Below are positions 40,981 to 47,212 of a DNA stretch of 47,212 nt, piece after piece; within the stretch, counting starts at the first letter, position 1, and each line of letters starts with the position of its first letter. This DNA comes from JAGOVB01 sp964481175 (GTDB lineage Bacteria > Patescibacteriota > Minisyncoccia > Phycocordibacterales > PALSA-1337), in assembly GCA_964481175.1 (NCBI GenBank), contig CAYZSZ010000005.1, positions 1 to 47,212 on the forward strand, written 5' to 3'. Below the pieces are notes generated by a model. It saw only the letters and a program-made list of their open reading frames with translations, searched no databases and was not told the DNA's origin. The position numbers and the translations under genes were made by a program.

Positions 40981-42309
40981 CTACGCCACAGAAACAGTTG
41001 CGCCGTCTACAATCAAGATATTCTTTGATGGAGCTTTTGCACTGATGTCTGCGATTTTAGATCCCTCAAGTCCGTAGATCGCGTATGCGAGTCGGAGTTC
41101 TCGACGATCTGCGGCTGATGGGCATGCTGCATACACTGGAGCACTCGGTCGAAGTGAAGCGATAGCTCGCAATACTTTTATATCATTGCCCGCAACCAAG
41201 ATAGCACTTACCTTTGAGTCAGCTGCTTTGGTTACCACTGTCTTTGCAAATTCCAATTCTTTTGTAGATTTTGCTGGTGCGGTTGCAAAGTGGATGAGCT
41301 CGTTTCTCTTTTCTTCGGTGTATGCCATCACACGTCCCATGAGCTTTGTAGCTTCAACTGGGTATTCTCCATATGCTGTCTCTCCGCTCATAGAGATCGC
41401 ATCTGTTCCATCGAGCACAGCGTTTGCTACGTCTGTTACTTCTGCTCGTGTAGGTCGTGGATTTTTGATCATGCTTTCGAGCACCTGAGTAGCAACGATA
41501 CAGTACTTGCCTTGGCGGAGTGATTCCTCGACCATTTTCTTTTGCATGTATGGCAATTCTTCTAGTGGAACCTCAGCGCCCAAGTCTCCTCGAGCCACCA
41601 TGAGTCCTTCACAGTTTTCTAGAATCTCTTTTATATGATCAAATCCTTCTCGGTTTTCGATCTTTGCAATGATCTTGCCTTTGTAGTCTGGATACTGCTT
41701 TAGAATATCTTTGATTTCAAAAATATCTTCTTTTGTTCGAACAAATGAGTGGATGATGAAATCGACATCGTTCTTTGCACAAAAATGCATAAAGCTTTTA
41801 TCTTTTTCAGAAAGTGCTGGGAGCTTTATGTGAACGTTTGGAATGTTCAGGCTCTTTTTATTCTTGATTAGACCAGGGCTCTTTACTACACATCGAATAC
41901 CCTTTTCTAGCTTTTCTTCTACAACTGTTTCAATAGCAGCATCATCGTAGAGGATAGATTCTCCTACTGGAATCTCGTTGTGAAAGTTCTCATAAGTAAC
42001 ATGGACTACATTTGGTCCTGTGTATGAAAGATCTCCGGTAAAGATAAGTGAGTCTCCTGCTTTGACCTCGATCGGAGCAGCAATGTCCTTTGTGCGGACT
42101 TCTGGACCCTTTGTATCGATCATGATTGGGATCTCTTTGGTGATAGATCGGATTTTGTTCATCACTTCTAGAGTTGCTGGCTCATCTTGATGGGCAGTAT
42201 TTAACCATGCCACATCAGCACCTGCATCGAATAATGATTGAAGAAACGCTGGCTCTGATCGGTTGTCTGCGATCTTTGCAAGGATCTTTGCTCTCTTTTG
42301 GAATTTCAT
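40981..42309 (-). CDS. pyk: Pyruvate kinase, divergent active-site variant
   Basis: A 442-residue pyruvate kinase (PEP + ADP to pyruvate + ATP, last step of glycolysis). Clear family motifs: IDTKGPEVRT near 64-73 (Glu of the K+-dependent type), KIENREGFDHI near 216, VARGDLGAEV near 239, and MIKNPRPTRAEVTDVANAVLDGTDAI near 279 (A-loop). Odd points: the N-terminal motif that normally reads NVARLNFSHG here reads DVAWLNTAHQ, so the phosphate-binding Arg is Trp35 and the K+-ligand Ser is Ala39; the usual GPAS motif is also missing. TATTAT lies exactly 6 bases before the ATG. Confidence 0.88.
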   Translation of the reverse strand: MKFQKRAKILAKIADNRSEPAFLQSLFDAGADVAWLNTAHQDEPATLEVMNKIRSITKEIPIMIDTKGPEVRTKDIAAPIEVKAGDSLIFTGDLSYTGPNVVHVTYENFHNEIPVGESILYDDAAIETVVEEKLEKGIRCVVKSPGLIKNKKSLNIPNVHIKLPALSEKDKSFMHFCAKNDVDFIIHSFVRTKEDIFEIKDILKQYPDYKGKIIAKIENREGFDHIKEILENCEGLMVARGDLGAEVPLEELPYMQKKMVEESLRQGKYCIVATQVLESMIKNPRPTRAEVTDVANAVLDGTDAISMSGETAYGEYPVEATKLMGRVMAYTEEKRNELIHFATAPAKSTKELEFAKTVVTKAADSKVSAILVAGNDIKVLRAIASLRPSAPVYAACPSAADRRELRLAYAIYGLEGSKIADISAKAPSKNILIVDGATVSVA

Positions 42310-42315
42310 ATTTAT

Positions 42316-42321
42316 ATAATA
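42316..42321 (-). promoter_or_regulatory. -10 box (TATTAT) of pyk, 6 bases before start codon
   Basis: The hexamer TATTAT on the minus strand places the expected +1 on the pyk ATG. Surroundings are very AT-rich, so support is moderate. Confidence 0.45.
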
Positions 42322-42395
42322 AAGTTAAACTACAGCACGGAAATCGTACCGTAGTGGCGGACATATAGTACCGTATTTTCTAGAAAAAATAAAGC

Positions 42396-43247
42396 CTACT
42401 GAGTTGCACCGAGTGGTAGGTCAAAACAAGTTCGCCCTATATCGTGTGCCCAAAAGGTATCTTTCGAAACCGTTGCAAAGTTTGCACATAGTCTATAGCT
42501 AAATTTTCCGTCAGGTAGAATCGCGTATTCGTATGGAAGCTTTGTTTCTGGATCTTTAATCGAGATATATGTATTTGCACTAGCGACGTCCTGTAGGGAC
42601 TCTGGGATCATCTTGTTACGCTGAGTATAGTTCTCGACTTCGTACTTTAATGACTGCAAATCGTTTACTCGCTGTCGATCAAACTCTAGTGCTCGCTGTT
42701 TTGCTGGTGATCCAACAGTCAAAAATCCTCCGACCACAGAAGCAAGAACTACTGCAGAGGCAATACCGATCAGTAGATTGATACTCTTATGATTTTCTTT
42801 TACGTATACATAGAAAGTAAAAGCTGCGACCACAAGGACGACAATTACCTTGAGAAAGAAACGTGCGCTGATTTCTCCACCTAGAAAGGTGTTGATGAGA
42901 ACAATCAAGTCCACAATCACTGCGCCACCAGTAAGAAATAGTGTGAGATACTTTGACCACTTTCGAATCCAGAAATCTTTTTTAATTGGATTGAGGGCAA
43001 TATCTTTTGTGATAGTTCGAGCGAGATATATGTAGAGTGGAAATAGGATAACCAATGACGATATAGTCCATCGGATAGTATATGACTCGCCTGACCCATA
43101 GTATCCATACGAATAAAGCGCATCTGGAAAGACTTGGTTAATAATGGCAAACAAAAGACTGATCAAGCTGATCACGCTCACATAGAGGGTAATCAAAGCG
43201 CCCAGATGAATAAAGAAATCCTTTGCTGTTGTATGTTGTTCGTTCAT
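42396..43247 (-). CDS. DUF5671-type membrane protein with C-terminal periplasmic part
   Basis: A 283-residue protein. Residues 8-180 hold five hydrophobic helices beginning KDFFIHLGALITLYVSVISLISLLFAI, the DUF5671 pattern common in Parcubacteria. From about 185 a soluble region starts (VNDLQSLKYEVENYTQRN...), with PEFLQDV-like wording (IPESLQDV) and two Cys (in RLCANF and RTCFDL). This resembles the pilin-like domain that follows DUF5671 in this group. Role unknown. Start overlaps the upstream gene stop as TAATG. Confidence 0.78.
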   Translation of the reverse strand: MNEQHTTAKDFFIHLGALITLYVSVISLISLLFAIINQVFPDALYSYGYYGSGESYTIRWTISSLVILFPLYIYLARTITKDIALNPIKKDFWIRKWSKYLTLFLTGGAVIVDLIVLINTFLGGEISARFFLKVIVVLVVAAFTFYVYVKENHKSINLLIGIASAVVLASVVGGFLTVGSPAKQRALEFDRQRVNDLQSLKYEVENYTQRNKMIPESLQDVASANTYISIKDPETKLPYEYAILPDGKFSYRLCANFATVSKDTFWAHDIGRTCFDLPLGATQ

Positions 43248-43789
43248 TATAGTCTAATTACCATTGATACGAGGACTGGGATAAACCATGCTCCAAGTAC
43301 TACCAAAAGAATAATACCTCCAACTGATATATGTCGTCGCCCCTCGCGCACTCCACCAAATATAGTTCGATTTTCTCGCTCTGCACAAGTTGCAATCGCG
43401 ATAAATGATGAGAATGCGAGGATGATCATCGAGACAACGGTCTTCATGATCACCGCATTGTCAGTGATGAGATCCCAGATTGCCATCACACCGACGAGCG
43501 CAAGAACTGCAACTGCGACAATCAATAGAGTCGAGGTCAAATATCTAAGTGAAGTGAAGAGTGGAATATAAGGACTGATCTCTGACGATTCTGCAATCTG
43601 ATTCCCCATTGCCCGTGAAGCAAAGAGAGCGATGATCGAAGCGAAAGCTACGATACCAATGGTAGCCATTGATTTAAAGACAACGTCTCCATCGATGAAT
43701 TTCCATATTGAGAGTAAGCAAAGTACGGTGAGTACTCCAACACATCCGATAAATAGCAACGCTACAACATCACTGATTCTTTTTCCCAT
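43247..43789 (-). CDS. Four-helix membrane protein (180 residues)
   Basis: Four hydrophobic helices (about 8-28, 35-58, 83-108, 115-137) and a fifth near the C terminus (155-176), with short polar loops. No recognised domain. Co-translated with the DUF5671 protein through a TAATG overlap, so the two probably form one membrane complex. First gene of the pair. Confidence 0.72.
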   Translation of the reverse strand: MGKRISDVVALLFIGCVGVLTVLCLLSIWKFIDGDVVFKSMATIGIVAFASIIALFASRAMGNQIAESSEISPYIPLFTSLRYLTSTLLIVAVAVLALVGVMAIWDLITDNAVIMKTVVSMIILAFSSFIAIATCAERENRTIFGGVREGRRHISVGGIILLVVLGAWFIPVLVSMVIRL

Positions 43790-43834
43790 ATAAATAATTA
43801 AAATTGTTAATTACTTTAATAATACCACATACAG

Positions 43835-43869
43835 AAAAAGCCGCCGCTGAGAACCTCTCAGACGGCGGC
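43835..43869 (-). terminator. Strong terminator of the 102-residue gene
   Basis: Two-part stem: GCCGCCG/CGGCGGC (7 bp) and CTGAGA/TCTCAG (6 bp) at 43840-43869, followed on the minus strand by TTTTTC. Confidence 0.88.
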
Positions 43870-43874
43870 GAATG

Positions 43875-44183
43875 CTATAGCAACCCTTTCCAGTGTGCCC
43901 ACGATGTACGTAGAAGTCGACTGTTAGTGGGCGGCTTTCTACGCACCGGTCGTCCCGAACTCACAGTCTTACCCTCGATAACTTTGGTTCTGCGAGACTC
44001 AATGTACCGAGACTTCTCAATAAAAGTACGCACTCCATCGAGAAAGACCAGGATACACTCAACTGGCCCGCATGCATCTTGCCGCCAAGCGGTCTTCCCA
44101 AAAAACAGTTTCGGATCATTGGGATTAAGGTACTGAACCTGCTTGCCTTGTTCAAGACGACGGATATTGGTATATACACTCAT
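43875..44183 (-). CDS. Small basic protein of unknown function (102 residues)
   Basis: The reading MSVYTNIRRLEQGKQVQYLNPNDPKLF... is followed 5 bases later by a strong terminator, which supports it. The middle (ACGPVECILVFLDGVRTFIEKSRYIE) looks like a beta-strand/helix domain and the C terminus is basic and unstructured (RPVRRKPPTNSRLLR). No family recognised. GC-rich codons compared with the membrane-protein genes beside it. Monocistronic. Confidence 0.65.
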   Translation of the reverse strand: MSVYTNIRRLEQGKQVQYLNPNDPKLFFGKTAWRQDACGPVECILVFLDGVRTFIEKSRYIESRRTKVIEGKTVSSGRPVRRKPPTNSRLLRTSWAHWKGLL

Positions 44184-44227
44184 AACTTTTTTGAACTGTT
44201 ATGGCAACATTGCCACCTATACGAAAA

Positions 44228-44254
44228 GAGCCCTGAAGAACAGCTTCAGGGCTC
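44228..44254 (-). terminator. 11-bp hairpin terminator
   Basis: GAGCCCTGAAG pairs perfectly with CTTCAGGGCTC around a five-base loop, followed on the minus strand by TTTTCG. Confidence 0.75.
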
Positions 44255-44271
44255 GATTCTAAGTAGTATAT

Positions 44272-44355
44272 CTATACAACGCAGAAGCCAACCTTGAAAC
44301 AATCGTTCCAGACCAGGGTCTTAATAAACTTGTGTGATGTATGAATAAAATTCAT
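44272..44355 (-). CDS. Possible 27-residue leaderless peptide or small RNA
   Basis: An ATG at 44355 lies 8 bases after TATAAT (44364-44369) and opens a 27-codon frame (MNFIHTSHKFIKTLVWNDCF and seven more residues) ending at 44272. A strong terminator follows at 44228-44254. The unit is therefore a complete transcription unit of about 130 nt. The peptide has two Cys and aromatic residues but no known family. It may instead be a small RNA whose 5' AUG is incidental. Confidence 0.4.
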   Translation of the reverse strand: MNFIHTSHKFIKTLVWNDCFKVGFCVV

Positions 44356-44363
44356 TAGAAAAT

Positions 44364-44369
44364 ATTATA
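44364..44369 (-). promoter_or_regulatory. -10 box (TATAAT) of the small unit
   Basis: Perfect TATAAT on the minus strand in an AT-rich stretch between two divergent small genes. No -35 consensus is seen. Confidence 0.55.
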
Positions 44370-44413
44370 CTCTTTTATATTAATTGTGCTAGTATGTTCG
44401 AAAACCGCTCTTT

Positions 44414-44920
44414 ATGCCCAAACCGTTATCTACCAAAGAGAGAGACGGTATCAACCTAGCAATAATTTCAAAGCAGCTCAGAATGTTTTGTGCAGGAAAG
44501 ACTATCGAACTTGTCTTTGTGCCTCGGCGCAGTGCATTTGGAAAGATGAATGAATTGCTTGCAAAGTACAGTTCAAATATTTGCATGTATTTCGATTCAG
44601 ACCTGCCCAAAACCGAAGAAGAGGCAGACCACAGCATGGTTGATTCCGCTAGAATTGAATTCATGATGTCGCGAGCAGTTAACAAGCTCAAGTCGTCATT
44701 AATGCTCGGCCTTCGGGGTGCCGTGCGAATCCATATAGGCAAAAAATACCTTGTTTCCTTCCCCCTTTCTTACGGAATGTTCTGTGACCTGGTCCGAGGG
44801 TTAAACTCACCAGTTCCACAATTTCCAAAGAAACAGCGAGACACGAAAAAGAAAAAGCGCAGAAAACAGCCCGAACCAATCTATTTCAAGATGCGGGCCA
44901 CCGTCCCTTCAGAAGGATGA
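44414..44920 (+). CDS. Hypothetical protein with highly basic tail (168 residues)
   Basis: No known domain recognised. Residues 1-125 look globular and mixed alpha/beta (FCAGKTIELVFVPRRS, NELLAKYSSNICMYFDSD, AVRIHIGKKYLVSF). Residues about 139-155 are extremely basic (KKQRDTKKKKRRKQ), which suggests nucleic-acid or ribosome binding; this is inference. Monocistronic with a strong terminator 12 bases after the stop. A possible extended -10 (TGC-TAGTAT) lies 18 bases upstream. Confidence 0.65.
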   Translation: MPKPLSTKERDGINLAIISKQLRMFCAGKTIELVFVPRRSAFGKMNELLAKYSSNICMYFDSDLPKTEEEADHSMVDSARIEFMMSRAVNKLKSSLMLGLRGAVRIHIGKKYLVSFPLSYGMFCDLVRGLNSPVPQFPKKQRDTKKKKRRKQPEPIYFKMRATVPSEG

Positions 44921-44931
44921 CTACACGAGTC

Positions 44932-44955
44932 GCCCCATGAGGGGCTTCTTTTTTT
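44932..44955 (+). terminator. Terminator of the basic-tail gene
   Basis: GCCCC/GGGGC stem with an ATGA loop followed by TTCTTTTTTT. Directly abuts the 3' end of the convergent tRNA gene. Confidence 0.85.
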
Positions 44956-44956
44956 G

Positions 44957-45029
44957 TGCGCGTACTAGGATTTGAACCTAGGACCCCATCAGTATCAGTG
45001 ATGTGCTCTACCAACTGAGCTATACGCGC
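44957..45029 (-). tRNA. tRNA-Ile (anticodon GAT)
   Basis: A 73-nt cloverleaf on the minus strand: acceptor stem GCGCGTA/TACGCGC (7 bp), D arm GCTC/GAGC, anticodon stem CATCA/TGATG with loop CTGATAC (anticodon GAT), T arm CTAGG/CCTAG with loop TTCAAAT, discriminator A. The CCA end is not encoded, so CCA must be added by enzyme. It is not next to the 16S rRNA gene spacer in the usual tRNA-Ile position but about 1.5 kb downstream, separated by folD. Confidence 0.95.
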
Positions 45030-45091
45030 ATATTTGCTGAACGCAGATACGCTCAAATCTACCAGAAAAATGCCTAAAAGACAATGTTAAA

Positions 45092-45123
45092 GGGCGCCGG
45101 GAACTTGAAGTTCCGCAGCGCCC
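45092..45123 (-). terminator. Nested GC hairpin after the small membrane gene
   Basis: Outer stem GGGCGC/GCGCCC and inner stem GGAAC/GTTCC, followed on the minus strand by TTTAAC. The T run is weak. It lies 10 bases after the stop at 45133. Confidence 0.65.
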
Positions 45124-45132
45124 TCGCGAGAG

Positions 45133-45369
45133 TCACAGGCCCGAATTAAAGGACGGGACGAACTCCCATGCCATGATAATCCCCACGGCAAGGATAGCGA
45201 CTAGTACGCTGATGGGAAACCAGTGCCAATACCCACGGAAGAGCTCACGCTGCGAGAGGAAAAACGCCCACGCGTTCTCCAGGAACAGCTCGATCTCTTC
45301 AACGAAGGAACTTGGCTGACGGTAATTGTGCTGGATACCGTCTTTGTCCAGATATCTGACGATCTGCAT
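45133..45369 (-). CDS. Small single-pass membrane protein (78 residues)
   Basis: A soluble N-terminal part (MQIVRYLDKDGIQHNYRQPS, then an acidic helix and QRELFRG) is followed by one hydrophobic helix at about 50-70 (WFPISVLVAILAVGIIMAW) and a short tail. The ATG at 45369 is chosen over a reading to 45504 because the extension crosses the promoter and leader. GGAGG lies 4 bases before this ATG, the only Shine-Dalgarno-like match seen in the window. GC-rich, monocistronic, unknown function. Confidence 0.65.
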   Translation of the reverse strand: MQIVRYLDKDGIQHNYRQPSSFVEEIELFLENAWAFFLSQRELFRGYWHWFPISVLVAILAVGIIMAWEFVPSFNSGL

Positions 45370-45488
45370 GGTACCTCCATGACAGGTTTTGGTTCTCCGC
45401 GATGTCGATGTAAAAACAAGTATAAATGAAGGATGTTTTATCGAATCGCACCCATCGAGGGGAATTGAGGAGAACTCACTGGTATCAA

Positions 45489-45517
45489 AGTGTATCACGG
45501 TCAACTATACTTGTCAA
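45489..45517 (-). promoter_or_regulatory. Promoter TTGACA-17-TACACT within a palindrome
   Basis: TTGACA (45512-45517) and TACACT (45489-45494) on the minus strand, 17-base spacer. The expected start is near 45483, leaving a leader of about 110 nt before the ATG at 45369. Confidence 0.65.
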
Positions 45518-45525
45518 GTATAGTT
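45503..45525. promoter_or_regulatory. 23-bp palindrome overlapping the -35 (operator-like, or terminator on the plus strand)
   Basis: AACTATACTT (45503-45512) and AAGTATAGTT (45516-45525) form a perfect 10-bp inverted repeat around a 3-base centre. It covers the TTGACA box. On the plus strand a T run follows, so it could also end a plus transcript, but no plus-strand gene precedes it. Confidence 0.5.
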
Positions 45526-45536
45526 TTTTGTGTTGT

Positions 45537-46313
45537 TTATAGCCCCGCTGCGTCAGCTAGATTCTCGAATAGAGCAAGTACCGTCATCTGTCCGACTCCC
45601 CCTGGGACGGGCGTTATAGCCTCTACAATAGGCGCTACAGAGTCAAAATCGACATCACCGACTAGACCCTCAGATACGCGGTTTATACCCACGTCAATAA
45701 TGATTTGACCTGGTTTTACAAAATCGGGAGTTATGTGTCTTGCTTGCCCAATAGCAATGATGACAATATCCGCTTGCTTGGTGATAGTAGGTATATCTTT
45801 TGTTTCTCGGTGACAGACAGTTACCTGAGCCCTTTCCCTTTCACACATCTTGGCAATAGGTTTTCCGACCAAGTCAGAACGACCGATCACGACTACTTTT
45901 TTATCTTTTAGAGATATTTTATAAAATTCTAACAATTCTTTTATCCCGCGAGCAGTCGCAGGAATATGTTTTCCTTTTCCTAGTCCGTCAACGTCTTTGA
46001 CTGGATCGATTGCATCGAGTAGTTCTTTTTTATTTAAATGCACAGGAATAGGAAGTTGCAAAATGATTCCATCTGCAGTTGAGGACTTTATTGTATTTAA
46101 AATTTCCTCTTGGTTCACTGAGACTGGAAATCTGATAAGCTCTGTCTTTGCGCCGATCTCTTCAGCAAATTTGTTTTTTGCTTTAATAAAAGAATTAGAG
46201 TCTGATCTATCCCCCACTTGGATAATCATAAGTACAGGAGAAGAGTTTTTGATTCTTTTAATCAAAATATCTTTATAGTGTGCTCGTGCTACTTTTCCGT
46301 CTAGAAGATTAAT
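45537..46313 (-). CDS. folD: Methylenetetrahydrofolate dehydrogenase/cyclohydrolase FolD (start unusual)
   Basis: FolD interconverts methylene-, methenyl- and formyl-tetrahydrofolate. The body is complete: IIQVGDRSDSNSFIKAK, GIILQLPIPVHLNK, DVDGLGKGKHIPATARG, VVIGRSDLVGKPIA, VDVGINRV-type wording and the C-terminal PVPGGVGQMTV. The first canonical in-frame start is TTG at 46265, but clear family homology (NLLDGKVARAHYKDIL) extends upstream to an ATT at 46313, past which an in-frame TAA occurs (46326-46328). Either ATT is the start, or an ATG at 46342 is used with a -1 shift at T-TTA-AAA (46316-46322), or one base is wrong in the T/A run. The given start assumes ATT. Confidence 0.85.
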   Translation of the reverse strand: MNLLDGKVARAHYKDILIKRIKNSSPVLMIIQVGDRSDSNSFIKAKNKFAEEIGAKTELIRFPVSVNQEEILNTIKSSTADGIILQLPIPVHLNKKELLDAIDPVKDVDGLGKGKHIPATARGIKELLEFYKISLKDKKVVVIGRSDLVGKPIAKMCERERAQVTVCHRETKDIPTITKQADIVIIAIGQARHITPDFVKPGQIIIDVGINRVSEGLVGDVDFDSVAPIVEAITPVPGGVGQMTVLALFENLADAAGL

Positions 46314-46392
46314 AGTTTTAAAAACTTAATACGATAGTGCATTCACAACAATTAACTTACAAAATAGTATTCTTTATTTTGTTCCGTTCATC

Positions 46393-46421
46393 GGTCCGTG
46401 CCTCTATAGAGGGCACCGACC
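46393..46421 (-). other. Strong hairpin in the 16S-folD spacer
   Basis: GGTC, GTGCC and matching GGCAC, GACC form an imperfect stem around CTCTATAGA. No T run follows on the minus strand, so it may be an RNA-processing or end-protecting structure rather than a classic terminator. Confidence 0.45.
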
Positions 46422-46481
46422 ATTTGCTCTTCCTCTCTCGAGCTGAGTGTTCATATTTGAAGTTTAGAACAATTTCTTTTG

Positions 46482-46533
46482 TATGTCCGAAGACATAAAT
46501 CGACACGGTCAGGTAAAACCGTCAGGTTTTACC
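46482..46533 (-). other. Two perfect hairpins directly downstream of 16S rRNA
   Basis: GGTAAAACC/GGTTTTACC (9 bp, 46512-46533) and TATGTC/GACATA with a TTCG loop on the RNA strand (46482-46497). They follow the rRNA 3' end by 8 bases and are probably part of precursor processing. Confidence 0.5.
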
Positions 46534-46540
46534 ATTGATC

Positions 46541-47212
<672 letters not shown>

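Noticed and set aside
42340..42385. GTACCGTA repeated twice between pyk and the DUF5671 gene
   Set aside because: Two short copies in an AT-rich spacer; no clear hairpin with T run, and no other copies noticed.
45370..45378. GGAGG four bases before the ATG at 45369, as evidence for normal Shine-Dalgarno use
   Set aside because: It is the only clear match near a start codon in the window, its spacing is short, and the 16S tail cannot pair with it. Probably chance, but it is kept as a counter-example.

Overview
The window looks like a piece of a small, streamlined genome of the Candidate Phyla Radiation (Patescibacteria), most likely a Parcubacteria-type lineage. The reasons are AT-rich, tightly packed genes with 1 to 4 base overlaps, a very divergent 16S rRNA gene, and families common in that group (a DUF5671-type membrane protein, a DUF4015-type secreted protein, a VirD4/TraG-like ATPase, short variants of cell-wall enzymes). 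TGA is used as a stop (for example at 33608 and 34288), so the code looks standard.

Layout. Positions 1-335 hold the start of murB. Positions 541-28205 are a large surface-glycan locus: an O-antigen ligase-like protein, a nonulosonic (sialic-type) acid set (neuA, neuB, neuC), repeated glycosyltransferase plus zinc-ribbon methyltransferase genes, a PhyH-type oxygenase, a GT9 transferase, a Wzx flippase, a GT-C transferase with its polyprenyl-sugar synthase, a GtrA protein, four GT4 transferases, a short UDP-sugar dehydrogenase and small methyltransferases. Most sit in long minus-strand operons; the last is headed by the ATPase gene at 28207-29841. Positions 30249-43789 are mixed housekeeping: DUF4015, rsmI, an ATP-grasp/NlpC pair, mraY with a GNAT/aminoacyl-transferase-like gene, two Mur ligases, a LysW-like zinc ribbon, a PLP enzyme, radC, pyruvate kinase and membrane proteins. 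Positions 43840-47212 hold small GC-rich genes with their own terminators, tRNA-Ile(GAT), folD and the 3' part of the 16S rRNA gene.

The most unusual signal concerns translation initiation. The 16S 3' tail after helix 45 lacks the CCUCC anti-Shine-Dalgarno core. Shine-Dalgarno motifs are essentially missing upstream of start codons. Many genes carry a -10 box 6 to 9 bases before the start codon, which puts the transcript start on or next to the AUG. Together these suggest that leaderless mRNA is the main mode for first genes of operons, and they explain why divergent genes can have start codons only 25 to 46 bp apart.

A second layer is a set of monocistronic, GC-rich genes or RNAs that each have a strong hairpin terminator, against an AT-rich operon background with almost none. 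It includes a candidate structured RNA of about 250 nt with a near-consensus promoter (35941-36220), and a short RNA upstream of murB whose 5' part is complementary to the murB leader.
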